In this document: piece after piece, positions 1-8,769 of the stretch
How positions within the stretch are numbered: position 1 is the stretch's first letter
Layout of the letters: every line of letters begins with the position of its first letter
Assembly (NCBI GenBank): GCA_021199405.1
Contig: JAJQID010000255.1
Span: 1-24,880 of the forward strand
DNA: 24,880 bases
Source of the DNA: Lachnospiraceae bacterium
Lineage (GTDB): Bacteria > Bacillota > Clostridia > Lachnospirales > Lachnospiraceae
Direction: 5' to 3'
Notes under the pieces: generated by a model
Told to the model about the DNA's origin: nothing
The model's input: only the letters and a program-made list of their open reading frames with translations
The model's database searches: none
Made by a program: the position numbers and the translations under genes

Positions 1-100
1 CCTCAATCGGCACGCCAGGGTCCCATGTTTTTACGTGTCCTAGGCTGCGCTGGTCGCTGAGGACTCCTTACTACACGACCCTGTTCGCATGCCGGTCTAG
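1..100. other. Non-homologous window start, probable chimeric or rearranged end
   Basis: This stretch does not continue the SpoIIE frame that is clear from position 101. In that frame there are TAG stops at 41-43 and 98-100, the second directly before the first recognisable SpoIIE codon. No frame on either strand reads like the SpoIIE phosphatase domain. Composition also changes: by my count A15 C33 G26 T26, pyrimidine-rich, while the adjoining coding strand is purine-rich. CTAG, a tetranucleotide rare in most bacteria, occurs twice. I read it as a contig-end artefact or a real rearrangement junction; the sequence alone does not separate these. Confidence 0.6.
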
Positions 101-313
101 GACGGGGATTATATGATTTTGCTGTCGGACGGCGTCGTGGAGGGGCTGCAGGAGGAAGAAAAGCTGGTGCGGCTGGAGGAATATATCAGCCGGCTGGATT
201 TGATGAATCCCCGGGAGATGTCGAAGGCAATTCTGGATTACAGTATTCAGCTGCACAAAGGAAAGGCTGTGGATGATATGACGGTGGTGGTAGCCGGGGT
301 ATGGAGAAATTGA
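101..313 (+). CDS. spoIIE: Stage II sporulation protein E, C-terminal fragment
   Basis: Only the last 70 or so residues of the PP2C-type phosphatase domain are present. The visible motifs are GDYMILLSDGVVEG, which contains the metal-binding aspartate of the SDG motif, and DDMTVVV near the C-terminus, typical of the last metal-binding aspartate of PP2C phosphatases. In sporulating Firmicutes SpoIIE dephosphorylates SpoIIAA in the forespore and so activates sigma-F. The position directly before tilS-hpt-ftsH matches the conserved neighbourhood known from Bacillus and Clostridia, which separates SpoIIE from related RsbU/RsbP phosphatases. Position 101 is not a start codon; it is where homology begins after the foreign first 100 bases. 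The ATG at 113 lies inside the domain and is not a true start. Confidence 0.8.
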   Translation, partial: DGDYMILLSDGVVEGLQEEEKLVRLEEYISRLDLMNPREMSKAILDYSIQLHKGKAVDDMTVVVAGVWRN

Positions 314-367
314 GGAGCTTCGCGCGACAGAGGGAAGAGAAAGAAGGATAACGAAAGAATCTGCACT

Positions 368-1861
368 ATGACGCAAAAAGTATTGGATTATATCAGAAAA
401 CAGCATATGCTCACGGGAGGGGAGAAGGTTTTAGTTGGCTTAAGCGGGGGCGCGGATTCTGTTGCGCTTCTGCATTTTTTAATCAGCATCCAACAGAAAT
501 ATTCTCTGGGGCTTGTGGCGGTTCATGTGAATCACGGAATTCGGCAGGAGGCCGGGGAGGACGAGGCTTTCTGTGAGCGTCTGTGCAAAGAGTGGGGCGT
601 TCCCTTTGAATGCCGCAGGATTGAGCCGGGAAAGCTGGCGCAGGCAAAGGGAGCCGGACTGGAGGAGGAGGCCCGTACCGCGAGATATGAGCTTCTGGAG
701 CAGTGCTGCCGGGAGTGTGGCTGTGACAGAATCGCCGTGGCCCATCACGCCAATGACAATGCGGAGACCATGCTTTTTCAGCTGTTTCGCGGCAGCGGTC
801 TGAAGGGACTTGCGGGTATTCCGCCGGTGCGGGAGCATATTATCCGGCCCTTTTTGTGTGTGAGCAGAGAGGAAATCAGTCAATATCTGTGGGAAAATGG
901 ACTGGAGCATGTGGAGGATGCCAGCAATCAGGATCTGAGCTATACCCGAAACCGGCTTCGGGCCCAGGTGATCCCTCTGTCGGAGGAGATCTGCGAGGGA
1001 GCGGTGGAGCATATGAGCCGGTGCGCCGGGCAGATGAGGGATGTATGGGAATACCTGAATGGACAGGCGAAGGCATTTCTGGATCAGAACGCTGTATCTG
1101 AGGAAGACTGCATAGTCATTTCACCTGAGAAGCTGAAGGCGCTTCCGATTGCTCTGCAGCGGGAGGTGCTGATGGAGAGCGTGGCCCGGGTTTGCGATAC
1201 CCGAAAGGATATTTCATTTATAAATATAGAAAATATCCGAGAGCTGTCCGATAAGAACGGGCAGAAGGACTGTAAACTCCCTTATGGGCTGATGGCGCGC
1301 AAAAGCTATAACGAGCTCAGAATATATAAAAGGACAGGCTGTGGCAATTCTGATCAGGCCTGCCGAACCGGAAGAGAGGAGCTGAATTCATCGGCCCACA
1401 GAGGATGTAATGAAGCTGGCGTAACGAAGGAGACGTATCTGGCACCTGACACCTATAAGATTCCGGCAGATGGGAAAATTATGCTTCCTGATGGAAACAG
1501 TTTTATTTTCCAGGTGCTTTCGGCAGATATAAAAAATGAAAATTTCAATAATATTCCTCAAAATGATTGTACGAAATGGTTTGATTATGATAAAATCAAT
1601 GATCATCTGTTGCTGCGGCACAGACGCCCCGGGGATTATCTTGTGGTCAGAGCGGACGGCGGCCGAAAAAGTCTGCAGGACTATCTGATTAATGAGAAGG
1701 TTCCCAGAGAGTTCAGAGAGCGGCTGTGGCTTTTAGCGGATGGCTCCCATATTCTGTGGGTGGTCGGATACCGCATCAGCATGGAGTACAAAGTTACCAG
1801 GGAGACAAAGAAGATACTGGAAGTACATTTGGAGGAAAAAGCGAATGGCGGAGAGAATTGA
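368..1861 (+). CDS. tilS: tRNA(Ile) lysidine synthetase
   Basis: TilS converts the wobble cytidine of the CAU-anticodon tRNA-Ile to lysidine with ATP and lysine, so that it reads AUA; it is essential in most bacteria. The 497-residue product carries the PP-loop ATP pyrophosphatase motif SGGADS at residues 26-31, the TilS motif HHANDNAETMLF around residue 135, and RNRLR near residue 200. The C-terminal TilS domain is recognisable by RRPGDYLV followed by LINEKVPREFR and ILWVVGYRIS. Length is slightly above the 460-475 typical of Firmicutes. The stretch around residues 320-410 is AT-richer and looks like a low-conservation linker. The ATG at 368 lies 54 bases after the spoIIE stop. The 3' end overlaps hpt by 17 bases, suggesting translational coupling. 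Confidence 0.95.
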   Translation: MTQKVLDYIRKQHMLTGGEKVLVGLSGGADSVALLHFLISIQQKYSLGLVAVHVNHGIRQEAGEDEAFCERLCKEWGVPFECRRIEPGKLAQAKGAGLEEEARTARYELLEQCCRECGCDRIAVAHHANDNAETMLFQLFRGSGLKGLAGIPPVREHIIRPFLCVSREEISQYLWENGLEHVEDASNQDLSYTRNRLRAQVIPLSEEICEGAVEHMSRCAGQMRDVWEYLNGQAKAFLDQNAVSEEDCIVISPEKLKALPIALQREVLMESVARVCDTRKDISFINIENIRELSDKNGQKDCKLPYGLMARKSYNELRIYKRTGCGNSDQACRTGREELNSSAHRGCNEAGVTKETYLAPDTYKIPADGKIMLPDGNSFIFQVLSADIKNENFNNIPQNDCTKWFDYDKINDHLLLRHRRPGDYLVVRADGGRKSLQDYLINEKVPREFRERLWLLADGSHILWVVGYRISMEYKVTRETKKILEVHLEEKANGGEN

Positions 1862-2369
1862 AGTAATGATTCCCGAGGAGCAGGTCAGGCTGAGAATCCG
1901 GGAAATGGCGGATGAGATCAGCCGGGATTATGCCGGAAAGGAGCTGCATCTGGTCTGTACCCTGAAGGGCGGCGTCTTTTTTATGTGTGAGCTGGCAAAG
2001 CATATCACCGTTCCGGTGACCATGGATTTCATGTGCGTGTCCAGCTATGGCAACGCCACCAAATCCAGTGGTGTGGTAAAGATCACCAAGGATCTGGACG
2101 AGCCGATCATGAGCCGGGATGTGCTGATCGTGGAGGACATCATTGATTCTGGCAATACTTTAAGCTATATGATTGAGATGCTGGAGGACAGAAAGCCCGC
2201 ATCCTTACGGCTGTGCACTCTGCTGGACAAGCCGGAGAGACGCAGGAAGCAGGTGTCGGTAGATTATACGGGCTTTCAGATTCCGGACGAGTTTGTGGTG
2301 GGCTACGGTCTGGATTATGCCCAGAAATACCGCAATCTTCCTTATGTGGGAATTGTAAGGTTTGAATAG
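1845..2369 (+). CDS. hpt: Hypoxanthine-guanine phosphoribosyltransferase
   Basis: This purine salvage enzyme forms IMP and GMP from hypoxanthine or guanine and PRPP. The 174-residue product has the type I PRTase PRPP-binding motif VLIVEDIIDSGNTL, with adjacent acidic residues E97 and D98 and catalytic-loop D101. Its CTLKGGVFF segment near residue 38 matches the family N-terminus. I chose the ATG at 1845, not an upstream in-frame start, because GGAGGA at 1831-1836 lies at good spacing and the protein then has normal family length. The start is inside the 3' end of tilS. The order tilS-hpt-ftsH is widely conserved in Firmicutes, where Hpt may also influence ftsH expression; that link is known for Bacillus only and is not shown here. 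Confidence 0.94.
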   Translation: MAERIEVMIPEEQVRLRIREMADEISRDYAGKELHLVCTLKGGVFFMCELAKHITVPVTMDFMCVSSYGNATKSSGVVKITKDLDEPIMSRDVLIVEDIIDSGNTLSYMIEMLEDRKPASLRLCTLLDKPERRRKQVSVDYTGFQIPDEFVVGYGLDYAQKYRNLPYVGIVRFE

Positions 2370-2398
2370 AACGACAGATTTAAAGAGAGGACAATATT

Positions 2399-4240
2399 TT
2401 GAACAAAAACAGAAGCATGAATGGCGTGGTCCTGTATTTACTGGCGATGGGACTTCTGCTGATGGCTCTGATTTCCGCTGGCAACTCGACGACCTCATCG
2501 GTCAGCCGCACAAAAGATGAACTGTTCGCGGATTTGAGCGCGCAGGCAGTATCCTATGTCACGATTTCACAGAGCAGAGATATTCCCACCGGTACGGTGG
2601 AAGCGGTGCTGACTGACGGAAGCACCTACACGGTTAATGTGACCAACGTGGAGACCATTGAGGAGGAAATCCGGGAGGTTTCCGATGTGGCGGTGTATGT
2701 GGACGCTGTGCCGGAGGAGAGCTGGTTCCTCAATAATATGCTGCCGCTGCTGATCGTTGCGGCACTGGTCATGCTGTTTATCATGATGCTGACCAATCAG
2801 CAGAATGGAGGTGGCAGCGCCAATAATAAAATGATGAACTTTGGCCGCAGCCGCGCCCAGATGACTACTGAAAGCCCCATCACCTTAAAGGATGTGGCGG
2901 GTCTGAAGGAGGAGAAGGCGGATCTGGAGGAGATCATTGCTTTTCTGAAGGAGCCGGCGAAATTTACGGCGCTGGGAGCCCGCATCCCCAAGGGCGTGCT
3001 GCTGGAGGGGCCTCCGGGTACCGGCAAGACCATGCTGGCCAAGGCTATCGCGGGAGAGGCGGGAGTGCCGTTTTTTACCGTATCCGGATCGGATTTTATG
3101 GAAATGTTTGTTGGCGTGGGCGCCTCCCGCGTCCGGGATTTATTTGAAAACGCCAAAAAGAATTCTCCCTGCATTGTCTTTATCGACGAGATCGACGCGG
3201 TGGCCAGAAAGCGTGGCACCGGCATGGGCGGCGGTCATGATGAGCGGGAGCAGACCTTAAATCAGCTTCTTGTGGAGATGGACGGCTTCATGCCCAATAC
3301 AGGCATTATTGTGATGGCGGCCACCAACCGGGTGGACATTCTGGACCCGGCCATTATGCGTCCAGGGCGCTTTGACCGCAAGATTGCTGTCAGCAGGCCT
3401 GATGTGGGCGGCAGGGAGGAGATCCTGAAGGTTCACGCCAGAAATAAGCCGCTGGGGGACGATGTGGATTTAAAGCAGGTGGCGCACACCACCGCCGGCT
3501 TTACCGGCGCGGATCTGGAGAATCTGTTAAATGAGGCGGCCATCATGGCGGCCATGGGAAATCGGCCTTATATCACCAGCGCGGATATTCAGGCAGCCTT
3601 TATCAAGACCGGCATCGGCGCAGAGAAGAGAAGCCGGGTGATCTCCGACAAGGAAAAGAGGATCACCGCCTATCACGAGACGGGACACGCGATTTTATTT
3701 CATGTGCTGCCGGATATGGACCCGGTGTACACCGTTTCCATCATTCCCACGGGAGTGGGAGCCGCGGGATATACTATGCCCCTGCCGGAGAATGACGAGA
3801 TGTTCTGGACTAAGAGTAAGATGGAGCAGGACATTATGGTATCCCTGGGCGGGCGTATCGCGGAGGAGATTATTTTCGGCGATATCACCACCGGGGCGTC
3901 CAGCGACATTGAGCACGCGACTCAGAGGGCCCGCAGCATGGTCACCCGCTTTGGTATGAGTGAGAAGCTGGGGCTGATCAGTTACGACGATGGGCAGGAG
4001 GTTTTCCTGGGACGGGATTTCGCTCAGGCCAAGCCCTACAGCGAGGAGACAGCCAATACCATTGATGAAGAGGTCCGCGCCATTGTCAGAGAGTGCTATG
4101 TCAAGGCGAAGGAGATTATCCTGCAGCATGAGGATATCCTGCACAGCTGCGCAGCCCTTCTCCTGGAAAAAGAGCGCATCACCAGAGAAGAGTTTGAGGC
4201 TCTGTGGCCGAAGCAGGCGGCAATTGGCACGGCGGAATAG
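2399..4240 (+). CDS. ftsH: ATP-dependent zinc metalloprotease FtsH
   Basis: FtsH is a membrane-anchored AAA+ protease that degrades damaged membrane proteins and selected regulators. The 613-residue product has two transmembrane segments, about residues 9-27 and 113-131, flanking an extracytoplasmic domain of about 85 residues. Walker A GPPGTGKT is at 204-211, with Walker B VFIDEID after it and the second region of homology (AATNRVDILDPAIMRPGRFDR). The zinc-binding HETGH motif is at 426-430. A distal segment SSDIEHATQRA supplies the third zinc ligand in homologues. The start is TTG: AGAGAGG at 2384-2390 sits 8 bases upstream, whereas the in-frame ATG at 2417 has no suitable site. It begins 29 bases after hpt and is probably cotranscribed with tilS and hpt. 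Confidence 0.96.
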   Translation: MNKNRSMNGVVLYLLAMGLLLMALISAGNSTTSSVSRTKDELFADLSAQAVSYVTISQSRDIPTGTVEAVLTDGSTYTVNVTNVETIEEEIREVSDVAVYVDAVPEESWFLNNMLPLLIVAALVMLFIMMLTNQQNGGGSANNKMMNFGRSRAQMTTESPITLKDVAGLKEEKADLEEIIAFLKEPAKFTALGARIPKGVLLEGPPGTGKTMLAKAIAGEAGVPFFTVSGSDFMEMFVGVGASRVRDLFENAKKNSPCIVFIDEIDAVARKRGTGMGGGHDEREQTLNQLLVEMDGFMPNTGIIVMAATNRVDILDPAIMRPGRFDRKIAVSRPDVGGREEILKVHARNKPLGDDVDLKQVAHTTAGFTGADLENLLNEAAIMAAMGNRPYITSADIQAAFIKTGIGAEKRSRVISDKEKRITAYHETGHAILFHVLPDMDPVYTVSIIPTGVGAAGYTMPLPENDEMFWTKSKMEQDIMVSLGGRIAEEIIFGDITTGASSDIEHATQRARSMVTRFGMSEKLGLISYDDGQEVFLGRDFAQAKPYSEETANTIDEEVRAIVRECYVKAKEIILQHEDILHSCAALLLEKERITREEFEALWPKQAAIGTAE

Positions 4241-4408
4241 CAATATATACAAATGTTTATAGGAAAAACAGACAAAAAATGAGATGAAAATTTATTATAT
4301 TTGTATAGTTTTGGAGTAGACGAAAATGGAGGTCTATGTTATTATTCCATTGTAACCCCAATACATTTTATAGTTTTTTGCTATACCCCATAAGAAAATA
4401 CCTTCTCT
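4241..4408. other. AT-rich spacer after ftsH, no gene seen
   Basis: The 370-base gap between ftsH and the GH13 gene starts with this very AT-rich stretch. I see no ORF above about ten codons with a ribosome binding site, and no tRNA or known riboswitch core. A short ATG-initiated frame of nine codons near 4327 is too small to call. The rest of the gap holds a terminator-like hairpin and probably the promoter of the GH13 gene. Confidence 0.4.
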
Positions 4409-4434
4409 AAAAGACAGCGGCAACGCTGTCTTTT
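4409..4434 (+). terminator. Terminator-like hairpin with GCAA tetraloop
   Basis: An 11-base perfect stem, AAAAGACAGCG pairing with CGCTGTCTTTT, closes on a GCAA loop of the stable GNRA class. The 3' arm ends in four Ts. It lies about 170 bases after the ftsH stop and before the GH13 gene, so it most likely ends the spoIIE-distal tilS-hpt-ftsH transcription unit. The T tract is short, and the matching A run on the left arm means it could work in both directions. Confidence 0.75.
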
Positions 4435-4516
4435 AACGTGCAATGAAAAGTCGATATGAACTGCAACAATGGAAGGGCAGATTTAAGAAATTCTACAGAG
4501 ATTCTTAATTTTCCCC

Positions 4517-4543
4517 TTGCGTATTCTGACCGGATATTATAAA
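4517..4543 (+). promoter_or_regulatory. Possible promoter of the GH13 gene
   Basis: TTGCGT at 4517-4522 and TATAAA at 4538-4543 are separated by 15 bases, shorter than ideal. The elements lie about 70 bases upstream of the GH13 start and after a terminator-like hairpin, where a promoter is expected. I found no convincing cre catabolite-repression site nearby. Confidence 0.35.
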
Positions 4544-4610
4544 ATTTCTCTGTTTATGGACATAAATGGCCTCAATTCATATCATACTTACTTAATAAGG
4601 AAACTTTTTT

Positions 4611-6707
4611 ATGGCTTTCAGAATGCGCAAATGGTTCGAAAAGAATAAACAGTATATTCAGCAGATGCGTCCTGTTTTGAACAGGGACGCTCTTTTTAGT
4701 GATACCACCGGCGAATATGTGATTCCGCCTTACCCCGCATCAGGGCAGGAGATTACCATCCGGTTCCGCACGGCGGCCTGCAATGTGGATCAGGTTTTTG
4801 TGGTGATTGAAGGGAAACGTCTGGAAATGACCTGTGCTCAAAGGGGGCAGGATTTTGATTTTTATGAACTGAAATACCGGATGGGAAACGGGATGATCGC
4901 ATATTTCTTTGAGATATGGGAGGGGCATGTCTGCGGCTATTATGACGCCCGGGGACTGGTAAAGGAGGCTGATCCGAGAGCTTATTTTAAGGTCAAACCG
5001 GATTTCGTGGTTCCGGAATGGGCGAAGGGTGCGGTGATGTACCAGATTTTTGTGGACCGCTTCTGTAATGGGAATCCGGATAACGATGTACAGACCGGGG
5101 AATATTTTTACATTGACCGGCACAGCCGCAGGATTGAGGACTGGAATAAAACGCCGGATTCCATGGACGTGGGGAATTTCTACGGCGGCGACCTGCAGGG
5201 CGTTCTGGATAAGCTGGATTATCTTGAGGGTCTGGGGGTGGAGGTGCTTTATTTAAGCCCGATCTTTGTCTCTCCCTCCAACCATAAATATGACATTCAG
5301 GACTATGACCATGTGGATCCCCACTATACTGTGATTGCGGAGGAAAGGGGGGAGCTTCTGGAGGACTGGCAGAGGGAAAACGCCGGTGCTTCCAGATATA
5401 TCAACCGGGTTACAAATCCCGGAAATCTGGAGGCCTCCAACGCCTTTTTCGCAGAATTTGTGAAGGAAGTGCACAAGCGGGGCATGAAGGTGATCCTGGA
5501 CGGGGTGTTCAATCACTGCGGTTCCTTCAATAAATGGCTGGACAGAGAGTGTATTTACGGCAGTGAGCACGGTTACGCGCCCGGGGCGTATGTATCTGCG
5601 GACAGTCCCTATCGGAATTTTTTCAGCTTCCATTCGGATCAGCTGTGGCCCCACAACGGCTCCTATGAGGGCTGGTGGGGATACGACACTCTGCCCAAGT
5701 TAAATTACGAGGGGAGTAAAGAGCTGGAGGAGTATATTCTTCATGTGGGCCGCAAATGGGTGTCCGAGCCCTATAACGCGGATGGCTGGAGACTGGATGT
5801 GGCGGCGGATCTGGGGCACACGGACGAGTACAATCATTCCTTCTGGAAAAAATTTCGTCAGGCGGTGAAGGAGGCCAATCCGGAGGCGCTGATTCTGGCG
5901 GAGCACTACGGAGACTGCGACGAGTGGCTCAAGGGGGATGAGTGGGACAGCGTCATGAATTATGACAGTTTTATGGAGCCGCTGACCTGGTTCCTGACGG
6001 GCATGGAGAAGCACAGCGATGATTTCCGTCCGGAGCTGATCGGCGATGCGGAAGCTTTCTGGAAATCCATGGCAAAGCTTTACGGCGATATGGAGAGCGG
6101 CCTGGTGGCCATGAATGAGCTTTCCAACCATGATCACTCCCGTTTCCTGACCCGGACCAACGGCAGGGTGGGCAGAATTGACACGCTTGGTGCGGCGGCA
6201 GCCAGTGAGGGCGTGAATAAAGCAGTGATGCGGGAGGCAGTGGCCATTCAGATGACCTGGCCCGGCGCACCCACGGTTTATTACGGCGATGAGGCCGGTG
6301 TGTGCGGCTTCACGGATCCGGACAATCGGAGAACCTATCCCTGGGGGCAGGAGGATGGGGAGATGCTCCGCTTCCATAAGGAGATGATTCGCATCCATAG
6401 GGAGAATCAGGAGCTGAAAACGGGCTGTCTGAAGCGGCTGAACGATGATAAGGACTATCTGGCATATGGACGCTTTGACAGTCACGGCGCCACGGCGGTA
6501 CTGGTAAATCATTGTAAAGAGGCTCATGAGCGCACCGCGGCGGTGTGGGAGCTGGGCATTCCTCATCAGTGCGTGATGGAACGGCTGATGCTGACCTCCA
6601 ATGAGGGCTTTACCACGGAGTGGGAGCATATTCTGGTGGAAAACGGGGAGGTGCGTCTCTGGATGCCGCCCTATTCTGTGATGGTGCTGAGAGCGGAGCT
6701 GGCGTGA
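4611..6707 (+). CDS. GH13 family alpha-glucan hydrolase (neopullulanase/cyclomaltodextrinase-like)
   Basis: This 698-residue protein probably hydrolyses alpha-1,4 and perhaps alpha-1,6 bonds in maltodextrins or pullulan fragments. Residues 30-130 look like an N-terminal beta-sandwich of the type found in cyclomaltodextrinases. The TIM barrel begins with WAKGAVMYQIFVDRF. All four GH13 signature regions are intact: region I DGVFNHCG from D297, region II GWRLDVAAD with nucleophile D396, region III ILAEHYGD with acid/base E431, and region IV SNHDHSRF with transition-state stabiliser D508. A C-terminal beta domain follows. There is no signal peptide, so it probably acts in the cytoplasm on imported oligosaccharides. 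AAGGA at 4597-4601 supports the ATG at 4611. Subfamily and exact specificity cannot be set from motifs alone. Confidence 0.88.
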   Translation: MAFRMRKWFEKNKQYIQQMRPVLNRDALFSDTTGEYVIPPYPASGQEITIRFRTAACNVDQVFVVIEGKRLEMTCAQRGQDFDFYELKYRMGNGMIAYFFEIWEGHVCGYYDARGLVKEADPRAYFKVKPDFVVPEWAKGAVMYQIFVDRFCNGNPDNDVQTGEYFYIDRHSRRIEDWNKTPDSMDVGNFYGGDLQGVLDKLDYLEGLGVEVLYLSPIFVSPSNHKYDIQDYDHVDPHYTVIAEERGELLEDWQRENAGASRYINRVTNPGNLEASNAFFAEFVKEVHKRGMKVILDGVFNHCGSFNKWLDRECIYGSEHGYAPGAYVSADSPYRNFFSFHSDQLWPHNGSYEGWWGYDTLPKLNYEGSKELEEYILHVGRKWVSEPYNADGWRLDVAADLGHTDEYNHSFWKKFRQAVKEANPEALILAEHYGDCDEWLKGDEWDSVMNYDSFMEPLTWFLTGMEKHSDDFRPELIGDAEAFWKSMAKLYGDMESGLVAMNELSNHDHSRFLTRTNGRVGRIDTLGAAAASEGVNKAVMREAVAIQMTWPGAPTVYYGDEAGVCGFTDPDNRRTYPWGQEDGEMLRFHKEMIRIHRENQELKTGCLKRLNDDKDYLAYGRFDSHGATAVLVNHCKEAHERTAAVWELGIPHQCVMERLMLTSNEGFTTEWEHILVENGEVRLWMPPYSVMVLRAELA

Positions 6708-6818
6708 GTATGACATTCAGAGAATTTGTTAAGCTGGACCGGTGAGAATTTTTGACGGGCTGTACCGGGTTTCCGCGCCGGGGAAGAGAATAGCTGACTA
6801 AATAAAAAGGGAGAGAAG

Positions 6819-8669
6819 ATGGGGGAGCGAGAGACAGAGCTTCAGACATTTCTGAAAACGTACCGTGAGGAAATCCGGGAGAGTGCGGTGGGGCTTCTGA
6901 GCGGGGAAATGCCGGCTCTCAGCCGGGACGCTTTTGATCTGTATGAACAGAATGGCAATCGGACAGTTTATCAGGGACTCTATTTCCCCAGGAGAATGTT
7001 TCTGGCGGTTCTGGGGATGGAGGCCATATTAGAAAAGGAAGAGACGGGCACGGTGGAGTTCACCGTGCTTTTCAAGCTTTGTGAGGTGATTGAAGGAATT
7101 TGTGGGGAGGATACCTGGGCTCTCCCGGCTCATTTGAACCGGAAGGGGAATCCCGGCTGGCGGGAAACAGTGGATCTTTTCGCGGCGGAGACAGCGCAGA
7201 CTCTGTCGGAGCTTCTGGACAGGCTGAGAGATTTTTTGCCGGAAAAGGTAAAGGACAGAATGGAGGCGGAAATCAGCCGCCGGGTGCTGGAGCCTTATTA
7301 TTTCTCGGAAGTGCCTTATGCCGGGTGGGAAGTGGGAAACAGCAACTGGACCGCGGTGTGCGCGGGAAGCATTGGAAGCGCCGTGATTCATCTGTCCAAA
7401 GCGGGGCGGCGTCTGCCAAAGCCGCTGACGGAGTGCCTGGACAGAGTGTGCGCGGCCCTGCCGTATTATTTTCAGAGCTTCACAGACGATGGAGCCTGCA
7501 TGGAGGGCTTACAGTATTATACCTACGGGATGATTTATTTTGCCAATTTTGCCTGGGAGCTGAAGAAGCTTACCGGGAAAAATCTCTTTCAAAGACCGGA
7601 TATTGCGGCTTTTCCGGCCAAATGTTTTTTTCCTGACGGGGTCAGCTTAAGCTTTTCCGACGGCAGCAGCAGCGATACCTTTCGGGTGGGGCTGCAGGCT
7701 CTGCAGGCGATGGAATATGGAGACGTGGAATTTCCGGCTATGGAGCGGGCGGCAGGGCTCCATTCGGATTCCTGCTATCGGTTTGCCGGACTGAAGATGG
7801 ACTGGTTTGCCACGCTGGAATATTTGCGGCGGGAGGAAGAAAAAGAGGGGAATGGAAGATCGGAGGAAGCTTTGGGGAGAGCCGGGAAAGGGTATCATTT
7901 CCATATCCTGCCCTCCGCTCAGTGGTGCATCGGCTGCGCGAAGGACGGCACAGGCTTTGCCTGCAAGGGAGGCCATAACGGCGAATCTCACAATCATAAC
8001 GATATAGGGCATCTGATCTATGAGGCGGATGGCGTATTATTTCTGACGGATCTGGGAGCCGGAGAGTATGACAGGGAATATTTCTCTGAGAACCGCTACC
8101 GGGCAATCTGCAATCACTCCTTCGGGCACAGCGTCCCCATTCTTAACGGACAGGGGCAGAGAGAGGGAGCGGCGTACCGCTGCACCGCGTTCTCGGCTGA
8201 TGTAAAGGAACGTCCGGAAAAATGCCCGGGGCTGGAAACGGCCGGGCAGACATCAGCGGCAGGGGTGGGAACCGTCCGTATGGAAATTGGCAGCGCATAC
8301 AGTCTCTCTGAGGAGGGAAAGCCTCTGGAGGGGAAGGCCATTGTACGGGAGATTTGCTTTGATCTGGAAAATGGGAAAGCGAAGATCACGGACCGGTTTG
8401 ATCTGGGAGAGGATCATGACGTGACGGAAAATCTGGTCACCCAGATTGCTCCTGTGATAGAGGAACCCCGGGTATATCTGGAACAAAACGGCGCGAAGGC
8501 TGTGATTGAGGCGGAGAAGCTGCCCGGCATGGCAGTTCCTGAAATAATGGTGACAGAGTATGATCACAGAAACCATCAGGGCGGAGCGGAGAAGGTTTAC
8601 GGCATCCGCTGGCAGGTGCCTCTGGAGATGGGAAGAGGCGTGAGCAGCTTCACAATCCGGCGTATATGA
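6819..8669 (+). CDS. Heparinase II/III-like polysaccharide lyase family protein
   Basis: The 616-residue product resembles proteins with an N-terminal alpha-toroid and a C-terminal heparinase II/III-like beta-sandwich. Visible hallmarks are GNSNWTAV near residue 170, the segment DDGACMEGLQYYTYG near residue 225, which may hold the catalytic tyrosine, and the HNHND motif at 391-395 followed by GH at 397-398. The same motif, which helps bind metal or hold the second domain, is typical of the family. These enzymes cleave uronic-acid polysaccharides or oligosaccharides (heparin, alginate, chondroitin). No signal peptide is visible, so an imported oligosaccharide is a likelier substrate than a polymer. 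AAGGGAG sits just upstream of the ATG. It follows the GH13 gene by 111 bases and may be cotranscribed. Substrate is unknown. Confidence 0.75.
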   Translation: MGERETELQTFLKTYREEIRESAVGLLSGEMPALSRDAFDLYEQNGNRTVYQGLYFPRRMFLAVLGMEAILEKEETGTVEFTVLFKLCEVIEGICGEDTWALPAHLNRKGNPGWRETVDLFAAETAQTLSELLDRLRDFLPEKVKDRMEAEISRRVLEPYYFSEVPYAGWEVGNSNWTAVCAGSIGSAVIHLSKAGRRLPKPLTECLDRVCAALPYYFQSFTDDGACMEGLQYYTYGMIYFANFAWELKKLTGKNLFQRPDIAAFPAKCFFPDGVSLSFSDGSSSDTFRVGLQALQAMEYGDVEFPAMERAAGLHSDSCYRFAGLKMDWFATLEYLRREEEKEGNGRSEEALGRAGKGYHFHILPSAQWCIGCAKDGTGFACKGGHNGESHNHNDIGHLIYEADGVLFLTDLGAGEYDREYFSENRYRAICNHSFGHSVPILNGQGQREGAAYRCTAFSADVKERPEKCPGLETAGQTSAAGVGTVRMEIGSAYSLSEEGKPLEGKAIVREICFDLENGKAKITDRFDLGEDHDVTENLVTQIAPVIEEPRVYLEQNGAKAVIEAEKLPGMAVPEIMVTEYDHRNHQGGAEKVYGIRWQVPLEMGRGVSSFTIRRI

Positions 8670-8719
8670 AGAGGAATCTTTGACGCTATTCACATAGTAA
8701 CGATTTTTTCAAAAAGCGG

Positions 8720-8749
8720 TAGACATTCTATGGCACTTTGTGCTATGTT
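8720..8749 (+). promoter_or_regulatory. Promoter of the ABC exporter operon with an operator-like inverted repeat
   Basis: TAGACA at 8720-8725 and TATGTT at 8744-8749 are 18 bases apart, with an extended -10 TGC at 8741-8743. Between them lies an imperfect inverted repeat, ATGGCAC-TTT-GTGCTAT at 8730-8746, with 6 of 7 positions matching. Its position over the spacer and -10 is where a MarR- or TetR-type repressor would block RNA polymerase. No such regulator gene is in the window, so the factor is unknown. Confidence 0.55.
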
Positions 8750-8769
8750 GATTGGACGCGGGAAAATAC

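Noticed and set aside
2417..2419. ATG at 2417 as the ftsH start
   Set aside because: The TTG at 2399 lies 8 bases after AGAGAGG, whereas the ATG is 26 bases away.
4440..4610. cre catabolite-response site upstream of the GH13 gene
   Set aside because: TG...CG...CA-type symmetry was searched by eye; the nearest candidate near 4445-4460 breaks the consensus at several fixed positions.
5700..6716. 338-residue minus-strand frame opposite the GH13 gene
   Set aside because: It is antisense to the intact catalytic barrel and has the composition of a shadow frame.
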